From positions 1,123,501 to 1,187,500 of the forward strand of contig NZ_FMIX01000004.1 in assembly GCF_900095845.1 (NCBI RefSeq): a stretch of 64,000 nucleotides of DNA, written 5' to 3'. The translations under genes and the position numbers were made by a program. The stretch comes from Streptococcus timonensis (GTDB taxonomy: Bacteria > Bacillota > Bacilli > Lactobacillales > Streptococcaceae). A model generated the notes under the pieces. That model was not told the origin of the DNA. It worked only from the letters and a program-made list of their open reading frames with translations, and ran no database searches. Below are positions 1-8,483 of this stretch, in pieces. The stretch's first letter is position 1. Each line of letters opens with the position of its first letter.

Positions 1-1826
1 TCAACGGCAAACTCATCGACACTACTCGTGCGATCACTGAAGATGGAAGCATCGAAATCGTGACACCTGATCACGAAGATGCATTGGATATCTTGCGTCA
101 CTCAGCGGCACACTTGTTTGCCCAAGCAGCTCGTCGTCTCTTCCCAGACATTCACTTGGGTGTTGGTCCAGCTATCGAAGATGGTTTCTACTACGATACT
201 GATAACCAAGCTGGTCAAATCTCTAACGAAGATCTTCCTCGTATCGAAGAAGAAATGCAAAAAATCGTTAAAGAAAACTTCCCATCAATTCGTGAAGAAG
301 TGACCAAAGACGAGGCGCGTGAAATCTTCAAAAATGACCCATATAAATTGGAATTGATCGAAGAACACTCAGAAGACGAGGGTGGCTTGACCATCTACCG
401 TCAGGGTGAATACGTGGACCTTTGCCGTGGACCTCACGTCCCATCAACAGGCCGCATCCAAATCTTCCACCTTCTCCATGTAGCTGGTGCATACTGGCGC
501 GGAAATAGCGACAATGCTATGATGCAACGGATCTATGGTACAGCTTGGTTTGACAAGAAAGACTTGAAAAACTACCTTCAAATGCGTGAAGAAGCCAAAG
601 AACGTGACCACCGTAAACTTGGTAAAGAGCTTGATCTCTTTATGATTTCTCAAGAGGTTGGTCAAGGTCTTCCATTCTGGTTGCCAAATGGGGCGACAAT
701 CCGTCGTGAGTTGGAACGCTACATCGTCGACAAGGAGTTAGCTTCTGGCTACCAACACGTTTACACTCCACCACTTGCTTCTGTAGAGCTTTACAAGACT
801 TCTGGTCACTGGGATCATTACCAAGAAGACATGTTCCCAACTATGGATATGGGAGATGGAGAAGAATTCGTCCTTCGCCCAATGAACTGCCCACACCACA
901 TCCAAGTCTTCAAGCACCATGTTCACTCATACCGTGAATTGCCAATCCGTATCGCTGAAATCGGGATGATGCACCGCTATGAAAAATCTGGTGCCTTGAC
1001 AGGTCTTCAACGTGTACGCGAAATGTCTCTCAACGACGGTCACCTCTTTGTAACTCCTGAACAAATCCAAGAAGAATTCCAACGTGCTCTTCAGTTGATT
1101 ATCGATGTTTATGAAGACTTCAACTTGACTGAATACCGCTTCCGCCTCTCTCTTCGTGACCCTCAAGATACTCACAAGTACTTTGATAACGATGAAATGT
1201 GGGAAAATGCTCAAACCATGCTTCGTGCTGCCCTTGATGAGATGGGTGTTGACTACTTTGAAGCTGAAGGTGAAGCAGCCTTCTACGGACCAAAATTGGA
1301 TATCCAGGTTAAGACTGCCCTTGGAAAAGAAGAAACCCTCTCTACGATTCAGCTTGACTTCTTGCTTCCAGAACGCTTCGACCTTAAATACATCGGAGCT
1401 GATGGTGAAGAACATCGCCCAGTTATGATCCACCGTGGGGTTATCTCAACTATGGAACGCTTCACAGCGATTTTGATTGAGAACTACAAGGGTGCCTTCC
1501 CAACATGGCTGGCACCACACCAAGTAACCCTCATCCCAGTTTCTAACGAGAAACATGTGGACTACGCTTGGGAAGTAGCTAAGAAGCTCCGTGACCGTGG
1601 TGTCCGTGCTGATGTGGATGAACGCAACGAAAAAATGCAATTCAAGATCCGTGCTTCACAAACTAGCAAGATTCCTTACCAATTGATTGTTGGTGATAAG
1701 GAAATGGAAGACGGAACTGTCAACGTTCGTCGCTATGGACAAAAAGAAACCAACACTGTGGCAGTAGAAGAGTTTGTAGCAGCTATCCTAGCTGATATCG
1801 CCAACAAATCTCGTGTTGAGAAATAA
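1..1826 (+). CDS. thrS: threonyl-tRNA synthetase, 5' end outside window
   Basis: Charges tRNA-Thr with threonine in the cytoplasm. The frame is open from the left edge (codons in phase from base 3), so the gene starts upstream. The first visible residues ([11 protein letters not shown]) belong to the N-terminal TGS domain, and an internal start near base 60 would be artificial. Visible in order are the second additional editing-type domain ([16 protein letters not shown]), the class II catalytic core with the zinc-binding MNCPHH segment, motif 3 ([11 protein letters not shown]), and the C-terminal anticodon-binding domain ending NKSRVEK. About 608 residues are present of roughly 647 in streptococcal ThrS. 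A terminator follows directly. Its last 57 bases recur at 3379. Confidence 0.98.
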   Translation, partial: NGKLIDTTRAITEDGSIEIVTPDHEDALDILRHSAAHLFAQAARRLFPDIHLGVGPAIEDGFYYDTDNQAGQISNEDLPRIEEEMQKIVKENFPSIREEVTKDEAREIFKNDPYKLELIEEHSEDEGGLTIYRQGEYVDLCRGPHVPSTGRIQIFHLLHVAGAYWRGNSDNAMMQRIYGTAWFDKKDLKNYLQMREEAKERDHRKLGKELDLFMISQEVGQGLPFWLPNGATIRRELERYIVDKELASGYQHVYTPPLASVELYKTSGHWDHYQEDMFPTMDMGDGEEFVLRPMNCPHHIQVFKHHVHSYRELPIRIAEIGMMHRYEKSGALTGLQRVREMSLNDGHLFVTPEQIQEEFQRALQLIIDVYEDFNLTEYRFRLSLRDPQDTHKYFDNDEMWENAQTMLRAALDEMGVDYFEAEGEAAFYGPKLDIQVKTALGKEETLSTIQLDFLLPERFDLKYIGADGEEHRPVMIHRGVISTMERFTAILIENYKGAFPTWLAPHQVTLIPVSNEKHVDYAWEVAKKLRDRGVRADVDERNEKMQFKIRASQTSKIPYQLIVGDKEMEDGTVNVRRYGQKETNTVAVEEFVAAILADIANKSRVEK

Positions 1827-1862
1827 AACGATCACAGTCTGAGAAACATTTTTCAGTAAGAA

Positions 1863-1896
1863 AAAGCAACAACTATTTCAGTTGTTGCTTTTTATA
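1863..1896 (+). terminator. intrinsic terminator of thrS
   Basis: Perfect stem AAGCAACAACT / AGTTGTTGCTT with a 5-base loop, followed by a T-rich run, 37 bases after the thrS stop. The stem is symmetric with A/T flanks and could act in both directions, but no opposing gene ends close to it (the DUF389 pseudogene stops at 2038). Confidence 0.9.
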
Positions 1897-2037
1897 TTTT
1901 GTTTAACCTGAGTTAGTAGTGACTGATCAAACCACCACAAATAGTATCCTCATCAACAATCCTTTCTATCCATTAACTTTTGGATTTAGGATATCCTCCC
2001 AAGATTTGCTTCCATGAGTTAGATAAGTTGACTATCC

Positions 2038-3087
2038 TCAATCCTTATCTGCCTCATTTTCTTTTACGATATCTTTTTGTGAATCTTTTTCAGAGAGTTT
2101 TTGATCGATATACTGGTTAATGATTTCGTAAAATTCCTTGGTCGCCTCACTATCTAATTTTGTCGAATTATGGACTTGATTGACTTTTAATTGAACAGAT
2201 TGAATACCGTAAGAGGCTTGTTTTTGGCGGATGGTTTCTAATTCTTCTTCTGAAATCGGATCTCCAACAACTGTTAAGATCAATTCATTATTACTTGACT
2301 TGTAGACTTGATTAATGATCGTATGATTGGTGAACTCTTTGCCTACAAACTGTTTAATCCCTTCTTTTCGTGCTTGATCCATCGTCAGAGTGACCGCTGA
2401 ATAGCTGGCTGGAAGAACCAATAATACAATCAAGGAGATCAACCCAATTCTCATTTTAATGTTTAACTCTTTAAATGAACTTAAGGGAGATTTTCTCATC
2501 ATAATTCTTGTTCCAACAATGTTGATTAGCATGATAAAGACACAGTTGATCAAGAAAAGATAAAGAGCCCCAAATAAAAATCGTACATTTCCATTAGCTA
2601 AACCATAACCCGCAGTGCAGATAGGCGGCATCAGAGCTGTTGCAATGGCTACTCCAGGCACGATATTGTTTGCTTCTTTTTTCCTTGAACCAATGACACC
2701 TGCTATCCCACCAGCAATAGCAATGAGAACATCTCAAATGGTTGGAGAGGTTCGTGCAATCAACTCGCTACTTGCATAAGATAAGGGAGAAATCCAGAAA
2801 TACAGAGTCGAGACAAGCAAACTTACCAATACTTGAGTAAGTAAAACCTGTAGAGATTGCTTGATTAAACGCGTATCAAAAATAGCTAAACCAAACCCCA
2901 GTCCAACAATCGGTGTCATAAGAGGGGAAATCAGCATGGCTCCAATAACGACTGCTGTTGAATTCATATTTAGACCTATAGAGGCAATAAAAATCGAACA
3001 CATCAAAATCAGTGTATCTCTTAATCGAACATGAAGGTCATCATATAGTTTCTCGCGGAATTCACGTGTTGAATAGTTTCCGGACAT
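2038..3087 (-). pseudogene. DUF389 family membrane protein, broken by one in-frame TGA
   Basis: The frame encodes a DUF389 membrane protein of about 349 residues. The N-terminal part (3087 to 2737) carries [22 protein letters not shown] and several membrane segments. The C-terminal part (2733 to 2038) carries VPGVAIATALMPPICTAGYGLANG, further membrane helices and a soluble tail. The halves lie in the same frame and are separated only by a TGA at 2736-2734, after residues ARTSPTI. The following codons continue normally as DVLIAIAGGIAGVIGSR. A tryptophan (TGG) is expected there, so a single G-to-A change fits. The DUF389 role is uncertain. The whole gene lies between the two copies of the thrS 3' end, which suggests acquisition by transfer. 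A sequencing error is possible. Confidence 0.8.
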
Positions 3088-3378
3088 TGGTTACTCCTTT
3101 TATTTCATATAATCTTGTTTCTGCATGGATGATGGTAGAGAGACTTCTGTCCAAACTGACATGTTTTTAATTCTTACCTGTGATTCTTTTGAACATTATC
3201 TTTTAAATATCCATCAATCCATCCTTGATATTATATCAAAAATTTTACAGTCTTTCTCTGAAGAAATCAATTAATTTAAAAGATAAAGAAAGGAAGAAAT
3301 TTTTGTATCCTTATCCTTTGAAGAAGAAAAACGATATCTCCTCTGAAAGTAGATACCGTTTTAATGTTTAAACATGAT
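3088..3378. other. AT-rich intergenic stretch upstream of the DUF389 gene
   Basis: No ORF with a convincing start was seen. The strand leading into the DUF389 gene has an AGGAG-type ribosome site before its ATG at 3087. An imperfect hairpin at about 3329-3362 (AAACGATATCT... paired with TAGATACCGTTT) followed by TTAA resembles a terminator on the plus strand. It could be the former end of an acquired segment. Confidence 0.4.
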
Positions 3379-3435
3379 GAGTTTGTAACAGTAATCCTAG
3401 CTGATATCGCCAACAAATCACGTGTTGTGAAATAA
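3379..3435 (+). repeat. partial duplicate of the thrS 3' end
   Basis: These 57 bases match the last 57 bases of thrS (1770-1826) with five differences. They still read in frame as [18 protein letters not shown] followed by TAA. The native thrS reads [18 protein letters not shown]. No upstream thrS sequence accompanies the copy, so it is a remnant rather than a gene. It marks the far end of the 1827-3378 segment that holds the DUF389 gene. Confidence 0.9.
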
Positions 3436-3472
3436 GAGATAAAACCTTGTACAAAATCCCAGCTCTAAAAAA

Positions 3473-3652
3473 GAGGCTGGGACAAAAGTCCTAGCCTCTC
3501 AATTGTCTTTGGATTGTCGAGCAAGACGCAGTGGTTGAGTGGGCTCTACTACGCTGATTTCATCAGCTTTTACAGCCCTACTCAACTGTGCGGAGGTGGG
3601 ACGACGAAATCGAATTCTAACGAATTAACGATTTCTGTCCCACTCTCTTTTT
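3473..3652. repeat. composite hairpin-rich intergenic repeat-like element with terminators
   Basis: Three nested inverted repeats lie in tandem. The first is GAGGCTGGGAC / GTCCTAGCCTC (3473-3498). The second is GTTGAGTGGGCT / AGCCCTACTCAAC (about 3533-3586), enclosing GCTGATTTCATCAGC. The third is GTGGGAC... / ...GTCCCAC (3596-3643), with an inner GAAATCG / CGATTTC pair and CGAATT repeats. Both outer hairpins are flanked by T runs on one strand (TCTCTTTTTT on plus; CTCTTTTTTAG on minus), so the block can terminate the permease gene ending at 3667 and transcripts from the left. From memory such blocks recur between genes in Mitis-group genomes. A short open frame inside is not taken as a gene. 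Confidence 0.6.
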
Positions 3653-3666
3653 TGATGTTTCTGTTT

Positions 3667-5658
3667 TTACATTTGAACAATTCTACGATAGCTTCTTGAA
3701 GTAATCATAAAGATAAGTATGTAGATGAGGGCAAAGATACCACAAATAGAAAGTGTTACACTTAACATCATAGCTGTATCTACTACCCCAATGACCTTAA
3801 GAATCAAACTTAACATATGATAGGCAAATGCCAAATGTAGAAAGGCGAAGATTACAGGGAGGAAGAAAACGGTCAAGACTTGCTTGTTAATGGTTTGCTT
3901 GATTTGTTTTTGATCCAAGCCAACTTTTTGCAGGATGACAAAGCGTTCACGATCCTCATAACCTTCTGAGATTTGTTTATAGTAGATTACTAAAACTGTA
4001 CCCATCATAAAGATGATAGAGAGGAAAATACCGATAAAAAGAATTCCACCAAAGAGAGCGTTCATTTGGGCAATTGCATCACTTGCACCATTACCCCCAT
4101 AAACCATAGCATCTTCTCTCTGGAGATTATGACTAAAGTTGTTCACATACGCATCAAAGTCATCAGCTAGCTTTAACTGTTCCTCTAGACTTGCAGTTAC
4201 ATCCATACCACCGTAGAACTGATTGAAGATAGCAGAATCTTGGTACTGATCCAAAAAGTTTTGAATATTTGGTACAACTAGATAGTTATAATCCGAAACC
4301 AAGAGAACGTACTGGTTTGAAACATGGTCTCTGAGGAAATCTTGCTGGATTTCTTGCTTTATCGTATAGTTCTGATTGTTGAGACTAATTGCTTTCTGAC
4401 CTTTAAGTTGATCATTTCGAGCCCAAAGTCCTACTTCATTTCCAGAAAGATTTAGCTTTTGTCCAGTCATTTTTTCATAATCTTTTTGGTCGAAAACTAG
4501 GAAAACTGTCTTTGGCAATACATTAGTTTTCCCTTTTTCATAGATAGTTAAGTTTGTTCCATCTTGATTAGAAAGGCCAAAGCTAGCAAAGCTAAGAACG
4601 TCTTTATTGCTAATCGTCAAGTTCTTTTCACTGGCATATTGAGTCAATAGTTGGTCTAAATCCTCAACTTCTATATTTTGTCCTTTAACATCAAAATCGT
4701 GAGGATACATGATATTTTTTATATTTTCAGATCCGTTATAGATGCTGGTTGCTGCAGACATGGTGACCAAAACCATAGTTGAAAGGATGGTAATGGTTGC
4801 TAAACCGACAGCGTTTTTCTTCATACGAAAGATAAGATTCGAAACAGAAATAAGGTTGTTTGGTTTGTAGTAGTACCTCTTGTTTTTCTTGAGCAACTGT
4901 AAGAAAACTGTAATACCTGCATTGAATAAAAGATAGGTCGCAACTATTACCAACATGACGGCAATAAAGAAAGTAAGGGTTGCTGAAATTGGGTCTTTTA
5001 CGCTTTGTGCTAGATAGTAGCCACCGCCTAGAGTAATTAGCCCTACAAGAGTCTGAAGAACTAGGAAACGCCCCTTCTTCTCACCTTTTGCTTTCTCACG
5101 AGAAAGTTGGAGGGCATCCATACGGATAATGCGGATAGCATTTAGAAAGACAATGACTAAAAAGACAAGCCCAAATACAATAAGGATTGAAAGAACTACG
5201 GGCCATTGGAAGGTTGCGACTAGCTCCACCTTCATCTTTGCAAGTTTGAGCAGTAAAGCGAAAATCAGATTATCAAAGAGGGCACCAATTCCAATCCCAG
5301 CAGTGACTGTTACTATCCCAAATATTAAGAGCTCCTTAAAGGTCATACCAATCAAATGGCGTTTTTCTAAGCCCAACATGCCATATACACCCAGTTCTTT
5401 TGAGCGATTTTTCATGACAAAACTGTTGGCATAAAGAACGATAATGGCAGATGCAAGTGTCACAACAATAAGTCCTAGTTGCAGGGTAAATTGTATAGCA
5501 GATGCACCACGTAAATCCACAATTTTAGGATTAAAGGCTAGGGAGTAAAAGAGATAGCTGATAGTGACTGCCAAAATGACAGACAAAGCAAAAGGATAAT
5601 AGAGTTTGCGGTTTTTAATTAAGTTGGATATGGCCAACTTATTGGTTAATCGAAACAT
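3667..5658 (-). CDS. BceB-type ABC transporter permease (antimicrobial peptide sensing/resistance)
   Basis: A 663-residue membrane permease of the BceB/FtsX-like class. Such transporters protect lipid-II-cycle intermediates from bacitracin-like peptides and report flux to a partner kinase. The layout is diagnostic: about four N-terminal helices (20-172), two more pairs to about residue 305, a large external domain (about 306-525), then three C-terminal helices. The C-terminal half of the FtsX domain (GILFIGIFLSIIFMMGTVLVIYYKQ) is clear. Its start lies one base from the stop of the ATPase upstream, so the two are cotranscribed. The kinase and regulator just upstream are of the matching type. 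The drug spectrum cannot be read from sequence. It resembles the pneumococcal SP0912 permease, as recalled. Confidence 0.9.
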   Translation of the reverse strand: MFRLTNKLAISNLIKNRKLYYPFALSVILAVTISYLFYSLAFNPKIVDLRGASAIQFTLQLGLIVVTLASAIIVLYANSFVMKNRSKELGVYGMLGLEKRHLIGMTFKELLIFGIVTVTAGIGIGALFDNLIFALLLKLAKMKVELVATFQWPVVLSILIVFGLVFLVIVFLNAIRIIRMDALQLSREKAKGEKKGRFLVLQTLVGLITLGGGYYLAQSVKDPISATLTFFIAVMLVIVATYLLFNAGITVFLQLLKKNKRYYYKPNNLISVSNLIFRMKKNAVGLATITILSTMVLVTMSAATSIYNGSENIKNIMYPHDFDVKGQNIEVEDLDQLLTQYASEKNLTISNKDVLSFASFGLSNQDGTNLTIYEKGKTNVLPKTVFLVFDQKDYEKMTGQKLNLSGNEVGLWARNDQLKGQKAISLNNQNYTIKQEIQQDFLRDHVSNQYVLLVSDYNYLVVPNIQNFLDQYQDSAIFNQFYGGMDVTASLEEQLKLADDFDAYVNNFSHNLQREDAMVYGGNGASDAIAQMNALFGGILFIGIFLSIIFMMGTVLVIYYKQISEGYEDRERFVILQKVGLDQKQIKQTINKQVLTVFFLPVIFAFLHLAFAYHMLSLILKVIGVVDTAMMLSVTLSICGIFALIYILIFMITSRSYRRIVQM

Positions 5659-5659
5659 A

Positions 5660-6418
5660 CTAGTTCACCTCACTTGCCATAACAGTCAAGGTGTCAGAGA
5701 TTTCTTGGAACATCTGACGATCCGTCTTTTCACCACGATAGATTTGATTATAGAGAATACCGTCCTTGATGAAAAGAACACGTTTTGCACGGCTAGCTGC
5801 TGCTGTTGAGTGGGTCACCATGAGAATGGTTTGCCCTTGCTCGTTGATCTGATCAAAGATATCAAGGAGGGCTGCAGACGATTTAGAGTCTAAGGCACCT
5901 GTTGGCTCGTCCGCAAGAAGAATTTCTGGTTCTGTGATGATAGCCCGTGCAACTGCTACCCGTTGTTTTTGTCCTCCAGAGATTTCATAAGGGTACTTCT
6001 CCTGCAATTGATTGATGCCAAGATTTTCAGCCGTAACTACCAATTTTTTCATCATTTCTGTAATAGGCTTTCTAGACAATACCAAAGGGAGTAAGATATT
6101 GTCTTTAACAGAAAGCGTATCTAACAAATTGAAGTCTTGGAAGACAAAGCCTAACTTTTCACGACGGAAGCTTGATGCTTCAGAATTTTTAATGGTAGCT
6201 GTGTCAGTTCCGTTTAGGAAGACCTGCCCACGCGTTGGCTTGTCAAGCATAGCAAGAATATTGAGTAGGGTTGATTTACCAGATCCAGACTCACCCATGA
6301 TAGCAACGTAGTCGCCTTTTTCAACGGTAAAGTGAATATCTTTCAGGGCTTCTACTTGGTTACCTTGAAAGCGAGTTTTATAAATCTTTTGAACGTGTTT
6401 TACATCTAATAGTGTCAT
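5660..6418 (-). CDS. BceA-type ABC transporter ATP-binding protein
   Basis: A 252-residue ATPase of the MacB/LolD/BceA class that powers the adjoining BceB-type permease. Walker [11 protein letters not shown]-loop FVFQDFNLL, signature ISGGQKQR, Walker [13 protein letters not shown] and the H-loop THS are all intact. The start ATG at 6418 has an AAAAGGAG ribosome site. It lies 15 bases after the stop of a 37-codon ORF, so the likely operon order is small ORF, ATPase, permease, from a promoter carrying the operator at 6631-6654. No defects were seen. Confidence 0.95.
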   Translation of the reverse strand: MTLLDVKHVQKIYKTRFQGNQVEALKDIHFTVEKGDYVAIMGESGSGKSTLLNILAMLDKPTRGQVFLNGTDTATIKNSEASSFRREKLGFVFQDFNLLDTLSVKDNILLPLVLSRKPITEMMKKLVVTAENLGINQLQEKYPYEISGGQKQRVAVARAIITEPEILLADEPTGALDSKSSAALLDIFDQINEQGQTILMVTHSTAAASRAKRVLFIKDGILYNQIYRGEKTDRQMFQEISDTLTVMASEVN

Positions 6419-6433
6419 TTTAACTTCTCCTTT

Positions 6434-6547
6434 TTAATATCCCATTAACTGAAACTGAGCTTGCATCATTTCGATGCCGATTAGAACTCGCTCGATATCC
6501 TTTGGACTCGGCTTACTTGTTTGTTTCTTTTGTAAAATTGTTTTCAT
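6434..6547 (-). CDS. 37-residue small ORF heading the bceAB-type operon
   Basis: ATG at 6547 is preceded by a strong AAGGAGAGAAACC ribosome site. The frame runs 37 codons to TAA at 6436-6434. The product starts MKTILQKKQTSKPSP and ends MMQAQFQLMGY. It has a basic N-terminal third and an amphipathic C-terminal part (KDIERVLIGIEMMQAQF), with no signal peptide or membrane segment. It lies between the Bce operator and the ATPase start, 15 bases from the latter, so it should be translated on the same mRNA. It may be a regulatory or leader peptide or a small accessory subunit. I do not recognise a family. Confidence 0.65.
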   Translation of the reverse strand: MKTILQKKQTSKPSPKDIERVLIGIEMMQAQFQLMGY

Positions 6548-6630
6548 GGTTTCTCTCCTTTTTCTTTATGCTCTAAGTTTACTCCAAAAAAAGAGGGCTT
6601 ACCATAACATAACCTTACAAAAGAGGCCTT

Positions 6631-6654
6631 TAATCTTACATTTTTGTAAGATTA
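6631..6654 (-). promoter_or_regulatory. probable BceR-type operator for the small ORF-ABC transporter operon
   Basis: A perfect 9-base inverted repeat TAATCTTAC / GTAAGATTA with a 6-base centre contains TTACA-N4-TGTAA. This fits the TNACA-N4-TGTAA consensus described for BceR-like regulators in Firmicutes. It lies 84 bases upstream of the small ORF start. A weak -10 (TAAACT, about 6578-6573 on the minus strand) lies between. The matching response regulator is encoded at 7712-8389. Confidence 0.75.
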
Positions 6655-6744
6655 CATTTTTTATCTAATTGAAGCCTTTTTCTCACCATATCAAGGTCTA
6701 AAGAAGAGCTTGAAAGGTTTCTTCCAAGCTCTTCACAATTCTTT

Positions 6745-7719
6745 TCATTCAATCAGTAAATTCACTTCAGATAACTTAATCCTCACCGTTGTTCCTTGCC
6801 CAAGTTCGGATTCTATTTGAATCTGATGTCCTAATTCTTGGCTGATTTTCTGGGTTAGATAGAGCCCAAGTCCAGATGACTGCTGGGTCATTCGACCATT
6901 ATATCCTGAAAATCCACGTTCAAAGACTCGCAACAGATCACTATTTTTGATACCAATACCAGTATCTTTGATGCAAAGGTCTGAACCTTCCATGTAGATT
7001 TCAACCCCACCTTCATTTGTGTACTTGAGGCTATTTGACAGGATTTGTTCAATGACCACCAACAACCATTTTTTATCCGTCACAATGCTTCTATCCAAGT
7101 CATGCAAATTAATACTTAGATCTTTCTGGATAAAGAAAATAGCATATTTGCGAATGACTTCCTTGACCAGATCTTCTATATTTTCTTTCTTCAACACCAA
7201 ATCATCATGGAAGCTTTCTAAGCGTAGATATTGGAGTACGAAATTGGTATAGGAATCAATCTTAAAAATTTCCTGCTCCATCTGTTGTTTCAGTTGGCGA
7301 TCCGCCACCTCATTCACTAGGAGTTTACTGGCTGCAATTGGTGTTTTTATCTGATGAACCCAGAGTGTATAGTAGTCCACCAAATCATTATAGCGGTTTT
7401 CTGCATCTGATTTCTTTTGATAGAGTTCAGATTCGCTTTTCTCTAATTTTTCAGTTAGAAGGACTTCCATTGGTGATTTAGCTTTTCTTTCGCCATAGAG
7501 CAATTCCTTACGATAACGTTGCAATTCTATCAAGAAATCAAATACCAAAAACAAAAATGTCAAAAATGTAGATAGAAAGAAGAAATAGTTAAAGTAGGGC
7601 CCTTGCTTATCAAACAAGATTTCAAAGAGAAAAAGCAAACCTGTAAGCGATAGAATAAAAGCAAAAAAACGGCTACGCGAACGGATATAAGCTAGAAAAA
7701 AACTTTTAAGTTTAAGCAT
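6745..7719 (-). CDS. BceS-type intramembrane-sensing histidine kinase
   Basis: A 324-residue sensor kinase. Two closely spaced membrane helices (about 17-34 and 42-64) have almost no external loop, which is the hallmark of BceS-like kinases that take their signal from a partner ABC transporter. The phosphoacceptor is His122 in LWVHQIKTPIAA. The ATPase domain has the N box (EQILSNSLKY), G1 (DTGIGI) and G2 (SGLGLYL). It overlaps the regulator gene by 8 bases, so the two are coupled. The length matches pneumococcal HK01, which also lies beside thrS. Here the transporter genes sit between thrS and this kinase. Confidence 0.92.
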   Translation of the reverse strand: MLKLKSFFLAYIRSRSRFFAFILSLTGLLFLFEILFDKQGPYFNYFFFLSTFLTFLFLVFDFLIELQRYRKELLYGERKAKSPMEVLLTEKLEKSESELYQKKSDAENRYNDLVDYYTLWVHQIKTPIAASKLLVNEVADRQLKQQMEQEIFKIDSYTNFVLQYLRLESFHDDLVLKKENIEDLVKEVIRKYAIFFIQKDLSINLHDLDRSIVTDKKWLLVVIEQILSNSLKYTNEGGVEIYMEGSDLCIKDTGIGIKNSDLLRVFERGFSGYNGRMTQQSSGLGLYLTQKISQELGHQIQIESELGQGTTVRIKLSEVNLLIE

Positions 7720-8389
7720 GTTTCAATCCATACCCTATCCCTTTCTTGGTTTCGATAAAACCAATCAAACCTTCTTCCTCCAGTTTCTTGCGCAAGCGAG
7801 CGACATTAACAGACAAGGTATTGTCATCGATAAAGAAGTCACTGTTCCAGAGTTCCCGCATCAAGTCATCACGCGCTACAATATTTCCTGCATGTTCAAA
7901 TAAAACCCGTAAAATCTGAAATTCATTCTTTGTTAAACTGATAGCTTTTCCATTGACATGCACATCCATAGACTTGGTATTGAGAATAACTCCAGCATAT
8001 TCTAGGAGGCTTTCATCCCTTCCAAATTCATAAGAGCGGCGCAATAATCCTTGTACCTTAGCTAAAAGGACCTGCTGGTCAAAAGGCTTGGTCACAAAAT
8101 CGTCAGCCCCCATATTAATAGCCATCACGATGTCCATAGCCTGGTCTCTTGAAGACAGAAACATAATAGGAACTTTGGAAATCTTGCGAATTTCCTGACA
8201 CCAATGATAACCGTTAAAGAGAGGCAAGCCAATATCCATCAGGACCAGATGAGGCTCAGACTGAACAAATAGCGTCAGAACTTCCATAAAGTCTTCTACC
8301 ATGACTACTTCAAAACCCCATTCGGAGAGCATTTTCCCAACTTGCTGACGGATTACTGGATCATCTTCTACTAGTAAAATCTTATGCAT
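7712..8389 (-). CDS. BceR-type response regulator (OmpR family)
   Basis: A 225-residue regulator with a receiver domain (acidic pocket VEDD, phosphoacceptor Asp52 in LVLMDIGLPLFNG, and the conserved Lys in VTKPF) and a C-terminal winged-helix DNA-binding domain (LTKNEFQILRVLFEHAG, then DDNTLSVNVARLRKKL). It should be phosphorylated by the kinase encoded just downstream. The likely target is the inverted repeat at 6631-6654. The ATG has an AAGGAGGAGC ribosome site and an extended -10 promoter. The length matches pneumococcal RR01. Confidence 0.93.
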   Translation of the reverse strand: MHKILLVEDDPVIRQQVGKMLSEWGFEVVMVEDFMEVLTLFVQSEPHLVLMDIGLPLFNGYHWCQEIRKISKVPIMFLSSRDQAMDIVMAINMGADDFVTKPFDQQVLLAKVQGLLRRSYEFGRDESLLEYAGVILNTKSMDVHVNGKAISLTKNEFQILRVLFEHAGNIVARDDLMRELWNSDFFIDDNTLSVNVARLRKKLEEEGLIGFIETKKGIGYGLKHA

Positions 8390-8407
8390 CTGCTCCTCCT
8401 TTTTTAT

Positions 8408-8461
8408 ATTATAGCAAAATTCTTCTGACTACTAGCGAAATTGATGCAAATCTGATATGAT
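8408..8461. promoter_or_regulatory. divergent extended -10 promoters
   Basis: On the minus strand TGCTATAAT (-10 at 8413-8408) lies 19 bases before the response-regulator ATG. On the plus strand TGATATGAT (-10 at 8456-8461) serves the hydrolase. The plus -10 overlaps the upstream ATG at 8457, which makes that ATG an unlikely start and favours 8484. Confidence 0.65.
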
Positions 8462-8483
8462 AAAAGTTAAGAAAGGAATTCTC

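Noticed and set aside
927-1433. A 168-codon minus-strand frame inside thrS
   Set aside because: It is a shadow of thrS with no similarity or start signals.
3514-3699. A 61-codon frame within the hairpin element
   Set aside because: It spans inverted repeats and has no ribosome site. The region is explained as a terminator/repeat block.
8457-8483. Upstream ATG as the start of the DUF2974 protein
   Set aside because: It lies within the -10 box of the likely promoter; the ATG at 8484 has a proper ribosome site.
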